DNA of 64,000 nt from Ancylostoma caninum (lineage: Eukaryota > Nematoda > Chromadorea > Rhabditida > Ancylostomatidae), in assembly GCA_037903475.1 (NCBI GenBank), contig JBAJFG010000445.1:1612001-1676000 (forward strand). The letters are read 5' to 3'. This document shows positions 11,268 to 33,362 of the stretch, piece after piece (the stretch's first letter is position 1; the number at the start of each line of letters is the position of its first letter). The notes under the pieces were generated by a model. The model was not told the origin of the DNA, did no database searches, and worked only from the letters and a program-made list of their open reading frames with translations. The position numbers and the translations under genes were made by a program.

Positions 11268-14200
11268 ATGTCGGTGGTTTTGTCTCGAATAGTCACACTC
11301 ACAGCTGGTACACTGTACCCAGCTTACAGAAGTTATAAGGTGAGTTTTGTCCTTTTTTTATTTTTCTATCAAATTCTACTATGATTTTTATACAAAAGGA
11401 GCAATTTTCGCTATTTTCCCCCATTTATTTCATTTCCAGTTTCTACCCATTGAATTAGATTTTTCTGCGCGAAAAATTACACTCAAAACGGCATTTTCTC
11501 TTTTAGTAGAGATATACTGTCCCATCACTTTTTCCTGGAGGGTCTTCAATAGCGATTGCCGAACCTTTCATGCATTTCCGTAGTTTTTCTTCTTCCGTTA
11601 CTATGCGTTTTCTCACAGGAGGCTTGAGAATCTCAAAATTGCATGAAACAGCTCGATAGGTACTCATTTGGTGGCGAACCGTTTTGTAAGGAGAAATCTG
11701 TTTTGTTTTACTTCTTTGTTACTATAGAATCAGAGCATGACGTGATTAAACTGAACGAATTATTGTAAACTGTAGCTGTAACTGACATCACTTCAACGAA
11801 ATTCCCTGAAGTCGTGGTAATCGAGACAATTGCCTTTTCTTTGTAAATGGAACCAATATTTAAAACGATTCAGTCCAGGGTATTAACAGGAGTCATTTTC
11901 TGTGGGAGAAGGATTGCTTGAAGACCATTAATCTGAGAAATATACTAGGCCTATCGTATTGTTCTCCATGCAGCTAGTGCTGTCGAACTTCTTCAAGGAA
12001 CTTCTGAAATTGTTTCAGAAGATTCCCTGTTTGTCTTCAAAATATTACGAACTCCATTTGTTTCGTATGTGAATACAGTGAATACATAGTATCCAATGTA
12101 TTCTTTCTGGATGAATTTTCCTGTTGAGAAATTGTGCTGGGGTGACACTTCAGAGCATTGATTTTTGGATTCCTGCCTCCATTCTAAAGACTTATTGGAG
12201 AAGACATTTCCCCTCAAGAGAAATTGTAGCGTTAAGCGACGAGCGTTGTTCATCTTAGGAAATCGTTCTCCTACGAAGACGTTCTAAATCTGTAGATAGT
12301 GATCTGTAGACTTGCTCGCTTTCCCTGTTCTATATCGTTATCATGTTCCAGGCTGTTCGAACGAAGGATGTTCGAGAGTACGTGAAATGGATGATGTACT
12401 GGATTGTGTTCGCCATCTACACCTTCGTAGAAACCCTTGCTGACATCTTCATTTCGTTTTGGTTCCCATTCTACTACCAACTGAAGATCGTCTTCGTAAT
12501 ATGGTTGTTGAGTCCATGGACGAAAGGAGCGTCAATTTTATATCGGAAGGTTCGTCCTCGCTACGCATTGTTTGCTTCTTTCCACATCAATGGTGAACAG
12601 CATGTCACAAACACTCTCAACTTCAAAAAAAAAAAAAACGAATGCAAATTTCGAACTTTTTTTCATTTGCAACGACAGTTGCTTGCTAAGCAGACTTTCA
12701 ACGCTACCGTATTATTTCAAATAGTGATTTCAGTTTCATAGGAACTTCCCGTTTTATATAAGAGAACTCCATTTGTTTCGTACGTGAATACAGTGAATAC
12801 ATAGTATCCAATGTTTCCACATCCAACATGGTATTGATCGCGCGCTCGATGTAGCGAAAGTTCATAGCTCCGATAACGAGGGCCTAATATGATACTGGTG
12901 ACACGAAATTGCTGGGAGAAAGTGTTTTGTGTCCAAAGTTGACGGCCATCCTTAGCTGAGCGGATTTGGTATTTCACCCAGTAGTGGGAACTGTCGCTTG
13001 AAATTCATGAAATAATCTATGACTAAAACATGAATGTATTAGATTGTAATATAAGTTTCCGCTGTTTTCGCATAGGCATTTTCAAAGGCTTCCAAAAAAT
13101 ATATACCTATTAGATTTCGTGCATGTCTCGATACCATTTTAAAGCGCATGATCCCACGAACATTCTGGAATGTGAAACCTTTTTTGCATCGAATTTTGAA
13201 GATGTAATTAACTTCGGAGTGAACTCTTCAAGAATGCAAGTTCGACAAATGTTTTTGCACAAATAATAATTCTACCATAACACTACATGAGACTAACCAG
13301 ATTTGGATGGAGCAATCTCGAGGCCATTCTTATTCCCCCTGGTGCTTTCTCTCCCCGTTTTATTGTCGAGCAGTCTCGGGCGAAGGCACCAAACCTGGCA
13401 ACCCAAAATTTTAATTATGCTGTTTTACTTTCTGGGGTTGAAGCGGATTGAAGTAGGATTTCTTCGGCTGTGGATACAAACATCAACCGTTTGCGGACAC
13501 TCATTGGTGGAATTTTGGAACAAGTTCCAAACGCTCTATAGAAATTACACCATCTGGCAACACTGTGGGGGGGCTTAATTTTGTTGGTCGAGCTTTCCAG
13601 AAGGGGAAGAGCTCGCAGACGAATTTTTAATTGTGCGTTATGTAGCACAAATCTGGCTCTAACAAAGCTGCGGTTGTCAGATCCAAGAACGTCTATTGTG
13701 CGAGAACCGCTTTGCCAAAATCAGTGACCTCTAGTACTGCAAGACTCAGTTCTCTGCCTCGCAGTTCACGGATTTTTGAAGCAGGGGAGTCGAGCTCGTG
13801 CTGTAAAAACTGCGGAAGACCAGCGATAAGTCTGATCCATACTTTGACTAGTACCTGCTTTTATTTGATTTTTTATAAAAACATCAAGAATTGCAAAACA
13901 GCGGAAACTTATGTTACAACCTAATAGAAGTACTGCGCATTTAAACAGGATAGGGGACTCAAGCTTTTTAAACAAAGAATCCTAATTTTGGAGAGGCACA
14001 ACTTTTTGTTGCAATTATCTCGTTAAAAAAGCTTTTCCCATCAACGATGGGGGTTTGACAAGGAGCAAAGAGGTATTGGATTCCTCATGCTTCCTCGAAG
14101 TCGTCTTCAGTGTAAAACAAAATTCCTCGTGTGACTGGGGCGATTGCTTTCAACTGAGTGTACTACGATGTTTTAGTATGGAACGAGAAATATCGCGGTT

Positions 14201-17200
14201 GTGAAGTTCTGCAGAATATAAGATACCACATATTGTGGGACATCCCATCTGAAGAATGTGCCCTCTCTAATAGTCTGCGAGACATTCACCTTTTTAAATA
14301 TATGAAGTGCACGTAACGAATGCTTTGGGTTACCTGTTTTTTTTCCTTCGTAGTATTCGGGTGTTTCTCTTACTTCTGAGTTCACATGGCTGAAAATTCT
14401 GTTAGCAGTAAACATTGAAACTGCGCAACAATCATTTTCTCGAAAGAATTGTAGCTTATTAAACAGCAGCTTCTGTCATGGCTTTTTTGAATGGTCATGT
14501 TCTTGGTAGTTTGAAGATTTTTCGCAAGATTTATTCTTTCAATTGTGAATTGGTGGATGAAATGTGTGAATTGATTCATAATCTGAGCGATTATATGTAA
14601 AATTATGAGTGTTACAATCTTTTTGGGTAAATTGAGCTCAAATCCATTTCTTCACTTGGAATATGGAGTCTACCTACAGAGGGGATCGTCGCATGTTTTC
14701 TCCTCACGTACATATTTTTGCATATTTTACATTTTTTCTCAGTAACATGGAGGAGCTTTTATCTAAATGCCTAGAGACTAATGGCAGGAAGGGGTTCATA
14801 GTGCGACTGCTTTCTTCCTAAGCTACATAAATAGTGCTTTTTCTGAATCTGTAAAAACGTGCAATTTTCGACATACTTGTTCTAGAACCCGTCACATTTC
14901 AATGCTTCATCCATACCTCTTTCAAAACGCAGGTAGAAACTTAATTGCTTTCTTTTTCAATTTAAAAGCTGAGCAGTTACTACATTAGTTCCACAAGGAA
15001 TTTCTACAACTTGCCGAGGTGGACTTAGTCCACTGAAACATTGGTTGTCTTCCTGCTGTTATCTTGTTCACGAAATTCACGAAACGTTCTATGGTTGTTC
15101 TCAGTTCGTATACTATTATAATGTTACATGTAATCATATTTGTGCAGCAGAACATTCCGTTGTTTAGAAAAATAACATTACCGAGATGTAAGCAAAGTCA
15201 TAAATGTAATTAGTATCACGGATGTACGTGAGCGCGGATATAGTGTTTGATTCGTTTTACGTCTGCGTCGACTACGAAATTAATATTCTCAACCCTCAGG
15301 AAGTTCTAGAAACGTCTGTTGAAGGGTTTTATGCTTCATTAAACATTAATCAAGAGAATCGATGAATAAAAACTGAAAAAAAGAACACTTTCAGTCTTCT
15401 AAAGCATCTGAAAGTATTAGGAATTGGTTGCAATTAGACCAGTCCTTCGACGCGATTTAGAGCGATGCGCTCACGGTCACTGAAGTGCGCACAAGGCAAA
15501 ATCGAAGGTTAACATTCGAAAAGTCAACTTATGTGTGATAATTTTTCTTTTTTTTTAGTGGATTCATCCCACGCTGTCCAAGCATGAGCAAGATATCGAC
15601 GCTCTACTCGAGCAAGCAAAATCTGAGAGCTACAATCAAGTAGGTTTTTTCATGTTCTCATTGTCACCTTCAGATATTACCTGCTTTTTTGTATACTACT
15701 GTCCAGGAGATGTGTTTCATTCTGCAAATGCTCGCGTAAATATTGGTGAAGATGAGAAGAATTCACTTTTACACATACCTGCGTGACCAAATTGCATCTT
15801 AGAAAATAAATTCAAAAAGTCGGCCAAGATCTAGTTATGTTTGGTCCGACTTTTGAATTTGTTGAATACTTTTTATTTGTTTATGTATCAATTTCATCAA
15901 CTGTAAAAACTACATCAGTTGCAAATTCTGTAGCATACTCAGCGACCATTATTCCCTGACTGCTCGAACACGAGTTGTATAGTAGGCGTCGATGAGGGTG
16001 CATTTTCCGCGGACAAGAAAAGCTGCGCGACCGCGCCGCTCGCGCTGAAGTCCTTTCCGCGACAGCAAACCATAAGGTATCCTTGATAGTTAGCTAGTTT
16101 TCTTGAAAGCTAACATCAAATAGTTTGAAACACTATCAGGAAACCCTGATTTTTCCTCACAGCGCTGATTCCAACGTGAGCTGTGTGGCCGCGCCCTGTA
16201 CTTCCTATGTCCGCGGAAATCGCATCGCCGACGACGCCTTTTAGTTTGGTTCGGAAGCTTATTTGAGCAATAAACGTAGCATTAAAGTTCTACTTTGGGC
16301 AAAGCGAACATTAAACGTTAAATGAACATTTTGGCTCCATATGAAATCAAACCGCCTTTTCTGCATCACCAGCACCGTATTGAGGAAACCGAAATTTGAT
16401 AATAAGAGCAGTTTAATTGAATGGGCTCACGAGGTTAAACATGGATGGTATCTTAGGCTTAATAATCAGTTCTGATTTTGGACATGGAGCAATGTTTGTT
16501 TTCCTTTAGCTTGTTCGGCTGGGTAGTCGAAGTTTATTGTGTGCTCGCGATATAGTTGCTGAAGCAGCTCTCCGGGGTCAAGCTCAACTAGTCAATCAAT
16601 TGCAGAGGTTAGTATGCTTTCACTTCTTTTAATTTTTTTGACAAGTTTATTGTGTTTTATCGAAATGCTATTATGTAGTGGGTCTCCTGGCCTTACCATG
16701 TATGAGTGAAACTGATTCAATTGTGTGTGTGCTTTTTTTCTCGTGCTAGCCTCCCATGTTTGTTTCAATATGTGAAGCCTTTTTTTATTTGGAATGCGAA
16801 ACTAGAAATGATTTCGGTATCCTTGAAAATTCAACAAAACATCCGTCTTTGCCATGCGTGCCCTAAACGGTACGTGTTTTCAGGTCGTACAGTGCTAACG
16901 ATGTTAATAGAGAACGTGAAGAAGACTCTCGAAAACGCATTCATGTGGAAGGTATTGAGGAATTGGAAGACGAGACTAGTGACCATGAACGGTCCGGTGA
17001 ACAACAAGCGGATGGCGATGAGGTATTTTCCACATATGCTCTCTGTTAGCTTATTAGTGTGTGGTTTTGTGATGGTACTTGAGATCATCTGGACATTTCT
17101 TTCTTCTTACAGATGCCTCGTAGACGAGCAAATCGTTCCCGCTCTCGTTCACGTCCACTCGAAGGCGGTGAAAACACCTACAACACTATGCCTCGAAGGA

Positions 17201-17220
17201 GTACTCGTCGGCACATGTGA
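11268..17220 (+). CDS. REEP1-4-type receptor expression-enhancing protein (TB2/DP1/HVA22 family)
   Basis: Six exons, all phase-consistent with GT-AG borders: 11268-11339, 12352-12549, 15559-15639, 16510-16607, 16884-17022, 17113-17220; predicted 231 aa. The protein starts [20 protein letters not shown] and exon 2 contains the family core [33 protein letters not shown] and [14 protein letters not shown], followed by [12 protein letters not shown]. This is the REEP1-4 branch rather than REEP5/6. These are hydrophobic-hairpin proteins that curve tubular ER and link it to microtubules. The C-terminal tail is acidic, then rich in RS/RR ([13 protein letters not shown]), and cytosolic by family analogy. 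The start is chosen because an acceptor-like TTTGGTCAG ends one base before the ATG, consistent with spliced-leader addition. Intron 2 is about 3 kb. Confidence 0.93.
12049..12099. repeat. 51-bp direct repeat, copy 1
   Basis: This segment, beginning GAACTCCATTTGTTTCGTA, recurs at 12764-12814 with one mismatch. The two copies flank exon 2 of the REEP gene in its introns 1 and 2. Confidence 0.9.
12764..12814. repeat. 51-bp direct repeat, copy 2
   Basis: Near-identical to 12049-12099 (50 of 51 bases) and in the same orientation, 215 bases after the end of REEP exon 2. Confidence 0.9.
15981..16241. mobile_element. TA-flanked MITE, family B copy 1
   Basis: Terminal inverted repeats contain AGGCGTCG at both ends. 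The interior shares AAGGT-T-CTTGATAGTTA, ACATCAAATA and an AACCCTGATTT-like block with the copy at 47213-47425. It sits in intron 3 of the REEP gene and has no coding capacity. Confidence 0.7.
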
Positions 17221-18835
17221 ACAACGAAGTTCGTGTGCAGTATCCAGAACCAAAATTCTCCCGCATCTGCTCCAGTCGGGTCGGAGTGGCTCACGCTACT
17301 TCATGTTGCAGTTAATTTGAAGTGGGGTGTTCGACTTCCTTTTTGTTCAAATTATTTGTACCCATACGGCTGCAATGTATGGCTGTGCAACTCACGAAGC
17401 CAGTTATTGGTTCCAATCATATCGTTTCTGTTTCAAACCGACTAATTATTCATAGTTTCGAGTGTTACTATGAGTTGATACAACTTCCAATTCTTCTCTA
17501 CTGGGTTCTCATAGCGATTATTCTTACGTTTCTTTCATTTGTTACACGCAAGCATAATTTCAGGAACGAAATTCGGTAGTATCTCTGGTCATACATGCAT
17601 CCTCCTTTCTCTGTTGCACTTCTTGCGATTCGTTTTACTTTTCCATGTTATTTCACGGTACTTACGACTTCGAGATTGAAATAACCCTACCTTATATGAA
17701 ATCGAAGGACTGTTCGCGGCAGCTGTGAGGAAAACATTTAGCTGGTGGAGAAGACTACGAAAACATTGTAATCTTCCGAATGAGATATGTTTGCCATGAG
17801 GGATTTTTTCATTTCCATTGATTTCATCATAGCGCTGGACATTCCTTTCCATCACGGCCTAGCGACAACTTGATTCACGTCAATCAAGCTCTGCTATGCT
17901 TGCTTCCCATTAAGAGTTTTCTTTGCTGCATAGGTTGAGATGTTGATGAAGAAACAGCGCTTATGTGCCTTCTCTGCATATCCCAAACTTTCCCCCTCAT
18001 TTGTTTCCCTATTGCCGCTATAATTTTGGTTTGTGTGGTTGAACATGCACGGTAGCTAATTTGCTTTCATTGTTTGTGTTGCCAGTTTGTGAGTAGACTA
18101 TTTTCTTGTGTAACAGTTACACCACTGGTTTTGTATGCTCATTGTACAGTAAATATGACATTGTATTCTTGTGATTTTCTTATTCTAACAAGGAATAGTT
18201 TTAAAAAGTTGTTCTACATGGTATTTTATCGATACATTGTTCGACGTTATTACTTAATTAAAGAGCCAGTGCAAGTAGTTATTGTGAGAAAGCTTTTGGG
18301 AGTGTTGTTCCAAACCTGATAGTCTTTTTGTTCATAAGTCGTGCGCATTGGAGGAGCTGCTGCTCTAACCATAACTTTACTGCAGAAACTACAGTTGGAA
18401 GATTGATGGGTCTTCACTTACTGCTTTAAAATTATTCGGTTTGCGTTATTAACTATTTCCGACCTCATTCGAAAACCTACAGAGGAAGCAGGTTTCCAAC
18501 GGAGCTGGACGGGTTTTGCGATGTAAAAATAACGATGTTCCTACTCAAGCAGTTTCACCGGGCTCGCCGCGGGCAATTCTCGTTCGGTCCGCCGGTGAAA
18601 GTGTCTGAGTAATGCTGTTAGGTAGAAGGCAGAGTCACATGTGCTTGGCCGCTGCCAAAAAAATCATGTTTCGAAAATTGTTGAGCACGGAACACGTGTC
18701 TGATTTAACACGTAATCACTAGAGATAATTTCTTCACCAGTCTGCAAGAAAGTCAATTCATCGTGAAGTGGTTATATTTAGTAGCTCTCCCTTTCTTGTC
18801 TTCAAATTTTTCCTAATGGCAAGTACTAGCATGTA
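17221..18835. other. REEP 3' flank / intergenic
   Basis: Presumed 3' UTR and intergenic DNA. No canonical AATAAA was picked out with confidence, and no further coding signal was recognised. Confidence 0.45.
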
Positions 18836-19104
18836 CAGTGGACGGCAATGGCGGTGGCCCATCTGCGGCCTCGAGAAGGACGCAGCGTAAGCGCGCCGCG
18901 CTCGAAGGGACCGTTGTCGTCTGCTGCTGGAATGCTATTTCTACTCGCTTTCTTCCCGATTTGGTCAAGAATCCTTAAAATCGGGCAGAAAAGCTCTAGA
19001 TATAGCATAACAGCAGCAGAAAACATTGTTTACGACGCGGGCGACGCGGTTGCGCTGCGTTCTTCTCGAGGCCACAGATGGGCCACCGCCATTGCCGTCC
19101 ACTG
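18836..19104. mobile_element. TA-flanked MITE, family A copy 2
   Basis: A 269-base element with long inverted ends beginning CAGTGGACGGCAATGGCGGT on both strands. TA dinucleotides lie immediately outside both ends. It ends 195 bases before the mog-1 start codon, so it lies in the probable promoter or 5' UTR region of that gene. It is the better preserved of the two family A copies. Confidence 0.87.
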
Positions 19105-19299
19105 TACGCAAGATTTTCGAAATCGACAGCGCTTATATTCGAAAATCAACACGCTTGACCAAGGGCGGGGTGCCACTACTTATTAACCGTTCTTGGTGCT
19201 CTCGAAATCTGAGTGAGAGGTCCATCAGTAGATTTCTGTAGAAAATCGTGCTTAAATCATATTCTCTGTTATTTCCTATTGTAACCGAAATCTCTGAAG

Positions 19300-29738
<10,439 letters not shown>

Positions 29739-30099
29739 CGAATTCTGGAACGCTTCATGGAATTGTTACTGGATTCCTGTGATGTATTTCTTTCTTTCAT
29801 GTTGTTGTTGCAGATCTGTTTAGCATCGCTACCTCTTGTTCAGAGTAACTTCTTGTTGTTTATTTTATTGAATCCTCCAAGGCAAGTCTCGATTACTAGT
29901 GTCTTTTCAATGTTCTCCAGTGCTGGTTGTACGTTATTTCCACGTTGTATACTGTACATAAATGATTAACTCGACTAATGTGTATTTACTCCACACGTGG
30001 TCTTCTGCCCTTAACTGCTAGCGCAGGTATTTGGAATTTAGTCTGCATAACTTGTTTGTGCCCGTTTTTTCCTTTGATGTGCTCACCTGTCATTTGCAG
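29739..30099 (+). promoter_or_regulatory. Intercistronic region with trans-splice acceptor (mog-1 / F-box operon)
   Basis: The gap is 361 bases between the mog-1 stop and the next ATG. It ends in CATTTGCAG with the AG at 30098-30099, directly abutting the ATG. This is the arrangement expected where a downstream operon message receives a spliced leader. Confidence 0.65.
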
Positions 30100-32936
30100 A
30101 TGGACTTGCTTCCGCCCGAGCTGTTGCAGAGGATCTGCCTCCATCTGCCACCAACTGATCGACTAAGTCTTTCACTTGTTTGCTCAAGAATTTTCGCAGC
30201 TCTAGGTGTGTTGAATTTTCCTTGATTTTACATACATAGTTCCCTATCTTATGGGTGTGGGGTGCGCAGCGGTTGATCCGATTCGGATTTTCGCACCATT
30301 TCCTCTCTCTTCTAATTGTCACCTGAGGATATCAGTTAGAGGTGCGAGAAATGGGCCTGGAAATCTGATCGGATCAACAGCGCCACAGCTAAGACTGATC
30401 GGTTGCGGCGTTGCAAGCCTAGGATTGTGGACGAGTTGTCCGTAGATTGCGTTTACATCGTCTCATGCAGTTACTGGTAGCTGTTGTGAGACCAAAGATC
30501 TACGTAGCCAGGATGATTGCAATGCTTCAAGCAGGGTGGCGGTCATGAAGAACGATAGGTCGTGACAGCTGCCAGCTGCACCGCGCACCCCATACAAAGG
30601 TTGCCACGCCCATCTCGTGCGATACGCATGCTATCTACCTTATACAAAGGACCGAAGGCTTTATTTGGTTCGAAGCTAGACTGAATATGGACTTTTGGGT
30701 TTTAGGATAACAACGCAATAACCCTTATGTGTCACGTTTCGATGAAAATTAAGCTTCATTTACTTTGACATTAATAAATTTTGTACAAGTAGGTCATAAC
30801 CATCTTTAGAAGGGGAGGATAATTAATACCCACGCAACTGTTTGCGCCTGTGAAGCTATGCGGTGCGGGGCTAAAATTGCATGGGATATTGACACATGGG
30901 TTCATAACAGCCAACTATTGCCAGCTATCGTTCTTCCTGGCATACACCCCTTCAAGCATTCATTTGAACTAAAAAGGTTGGCAGCAGTACTCCAAGCGTT
31001 CCTGGAGCATTCACTAGTGATGGAAGATATTGCCATTGGAAAATTGAAGAGGAAAACACTAGAGCTTTGAGGCGTATAATCAGTGTCTTTGGAACTCTAC
31101 CTTCTATTTGGCACGAGATCGTATAATTTGTTTCATTTATTTTTTTTACCGATCATGGCATCCTAGGAGCTTGGAGCACGAAACCTGTAGAAACCGATTA
31201 CCGCAAAGTGTAGATGTAATACAACTCGTCCACAAATCCGCGCGTATGACATAATAATTGGGCATTAGTTCTGGCGCTGTTGATCCGATTGGATTTCTCG
31301 TCTTCCTTCTCGCACCTTTATCTGAACGTCCTCAGGTAATAACTAGTGGAGAGAGAAAGAGGTGCGAAAATCCGATCGGATCAACCGCCTGTTCCGGGTG
31401 TGGTTACTACCGGGTTAGTTTAAACCTCCGCTAGCGGGGTAAAAGGAGAATAGTTGTTGACCCTGACTATATAAGAATTTGTTCCTTGCGAAAAGTGATC
31501 TATTGATCCATGCTTACCTAGGATTTTCTGGAATCCATAGATTTTTTTAGGAGCAAGGCACTTTTTTTCATATGCAGTACGCTTTGTTTAGAAGTGTATG
31601 AAACAATTTTGATTCGAATGGGCTTTTCATTCCACACATAAATTTTAATGTAAGTAGTGTTTAGTGTTGCTGAGGCGTGATCTTTTCTAGGTCGTTTGCT
31701 CCCACGACCATCCACAGTGCGTGTCCAAATCGGTAATTGCCCTGCAACAGCTCGGGTCCAGGGACATGACACCTCGTTGGCTCTGTGTCAATGCGATCGT
31801 CACGACACACAGTCCTTGCTTTCAAAAGTATTACCACTGATAGCGAGCGGTGAGTATAAGTGTCCAATATTTAAGCTTGTGTTTTGTGTTTTGTTTTTTT
31901 TGTGTTGTTCCTGTTTTTTTTGGTGTTTCAAAAATCACACCTTTTCAGCGGAAATGCTTTTTTACACTTTCTTGTATAACTAATTAACAGTTTGTAGGAG
32001 CAACGTCGCTGGATTTGGAAGACGAATTAGCTCGTGATCACATCAGAGATTATCATGTACACGAGCTCCTAACTCAGTGCGCTGGAGCACCTCTAACTAG
32101 GTGAAGTGTGATTTTTTTCTCTGGTCTTCTTATCCATGGCCCTACCGAATAGCCCGGCAGTAAACAAGAGAGTTTTAACTAGTCTTTGTTGTTAAAGGCT
32201 GGCACTATCAAACTGCGACCTAGTCAGTGTAAAGCCGTGGACTATGGCTCAAATAGCGCAATTCAATGAACTTCAAGAGGTTTTTTTTTGCTTACGTCTG
32301 ACCTTTTAAGCTACTGATGTGTAATTATTCAATAAATAACAAGGACTTTGCAGCTAATTTTCGACAGCTGCAACTTCCCAGTGTCAGAGAGTCAACTCAT
32401 CCGTGGCATGGCGCCGTCATTCAGAACTCTTTCGAGGCTCGAAATCAGTGATAATCACCAGGTACTGGACGATCCTCTGACCGTAAATTGCTTCAGGATT
32501 GTCGGGATTGTCTCATTAAGGAATCCTAAAAAGTTGTAATGTTGTACATGCCTTTAGATCACAGACAAGTTGGCCAGATCGGTGGCTCGGTGCTGTCCGC
32601 TGCTGGAAACATTCTGCGTTTCTGGATGTCCCTCTGTATCGGCATTGTCGGCACTGGCATTAATGGAAGCGGCGTTTTTCCGTGTCAGTCAGATGTTAAC
32701 AATGCATGTAGAGAAGACAGGATTTGACGTAGATCAGGTGCACTAACGACCTTTTTTGTTCCCAACCATGTGAAGATGGCATCTTTAATTTCCAGCTCAA
32801 CCGCTACATTCACAGTCCGCTGTTCGCGAATCCCAATGAGTGGAAGCTGACGCCGACTGCCGTACAACTAGGATACGAGAAGTCGGCCGTACTCGCAGAG
32901 CACAAAAATGCTGTTTGTATACTAATTTATGTATAG
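30100..32936 (+). CDS. F-box / leucine-rich-repeat protein
   Basis: Seven exons in consistent phase, 292 aa: 30100-30205, 31691-31849, 31998-32100, 32198-32279, 32354-32461, 32558-32737, 32796-32936. Residues 1-36 form an F-box (LPPELLQRICLHLPPTD, then LSLVCSRIFAAL), the segment that binds SKP1 in SCF ubiquitin ligases. Later exons contain irregular leucine-rich-repeat-like units (LALSNCDLVSVKPWT, LIFDSCNFPVSESQL, LSRLEISDNH), which would recognise a substrate. I do not recognise a specific orthologue, and the substrate is unknown. The start follows an acceptor with no 5' UTR, so the gene is likely downstream in an operon with mog-1. Intron 1 (30206-31690) is expanded by a fold-back transposon. 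AATAAA lies at 33357. Confidence 0.85.
30261..31395. mobile_element. Fold-back element with long inverted arms
   Basis: The left unit at 30269-30384 and right unit at 31273-31389 are inverted copies, and each is itself palindromic (GCGGTTGATCCGAT at one end, ATCGGATCAACAGCGCC at the other). Homology between the arms continues inward: TTGTGGACGAGTTGT near 30427 has its inverted partner near 31206. The 8 bases GGGTGTGG occur just outside both proposed ends (30253-30260, 31396-31403), a possible target duplication. No coding sequence was recognised. It sits in intron 1 of the F-box gene. Confidence 0.72.
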
Positions 32937-33356
32937 TTATGTAAATTGCAAAAAAGCCGTTTTGAATCATTTTACTCGTATTTCTAGGTCGCTATTTTCG
33001 ATCATAGAACTTTCATATTCATTCTATTTGTACATACTTAAAATTTGTATGCTTAGCTGTATATTTTCAACGCACTGCCACTAGGTTGTGAAACAATCTT
33101 TCGTTCACCGATGTGCTTGATGCATTGTGCAGAAGAAATTCCTCTAGGCAGTGTTGCTTTCAAAAATCCAGTATATGCACTTTTTTGCTAGTATGGGATT
33201 GTTCCTAATACCTTTGAGAAACTTCATCTTCAACGGAACTTTATTTTTTGTTCGCTGTAAGATGTAAGCTAGATTGTAAGACTTCGTGCAGAGGCTACGC
33301 ACTAATTATTTAATTAATTTACGGTGTAAGAGTTCTATGTATTGCTGGTTCAGCTG

Positions 33357-33362
33357 AATAAA
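33357..33362 (+). terminator. Polyadenylation signal AATAAA for the F-box gene
   Basis: Canonical AATAAA about 420 bases after the F-box stop codon, on the coding strand. Confidence 0.55.

Noticed and set aside
16706..17320. 204-codon open frame overlapping REEP exons 5 and 6
   Set aside because: It runs in a different frame from the REEP exons, which read in phase with family features; the frame crosses both introns and shows no motif.
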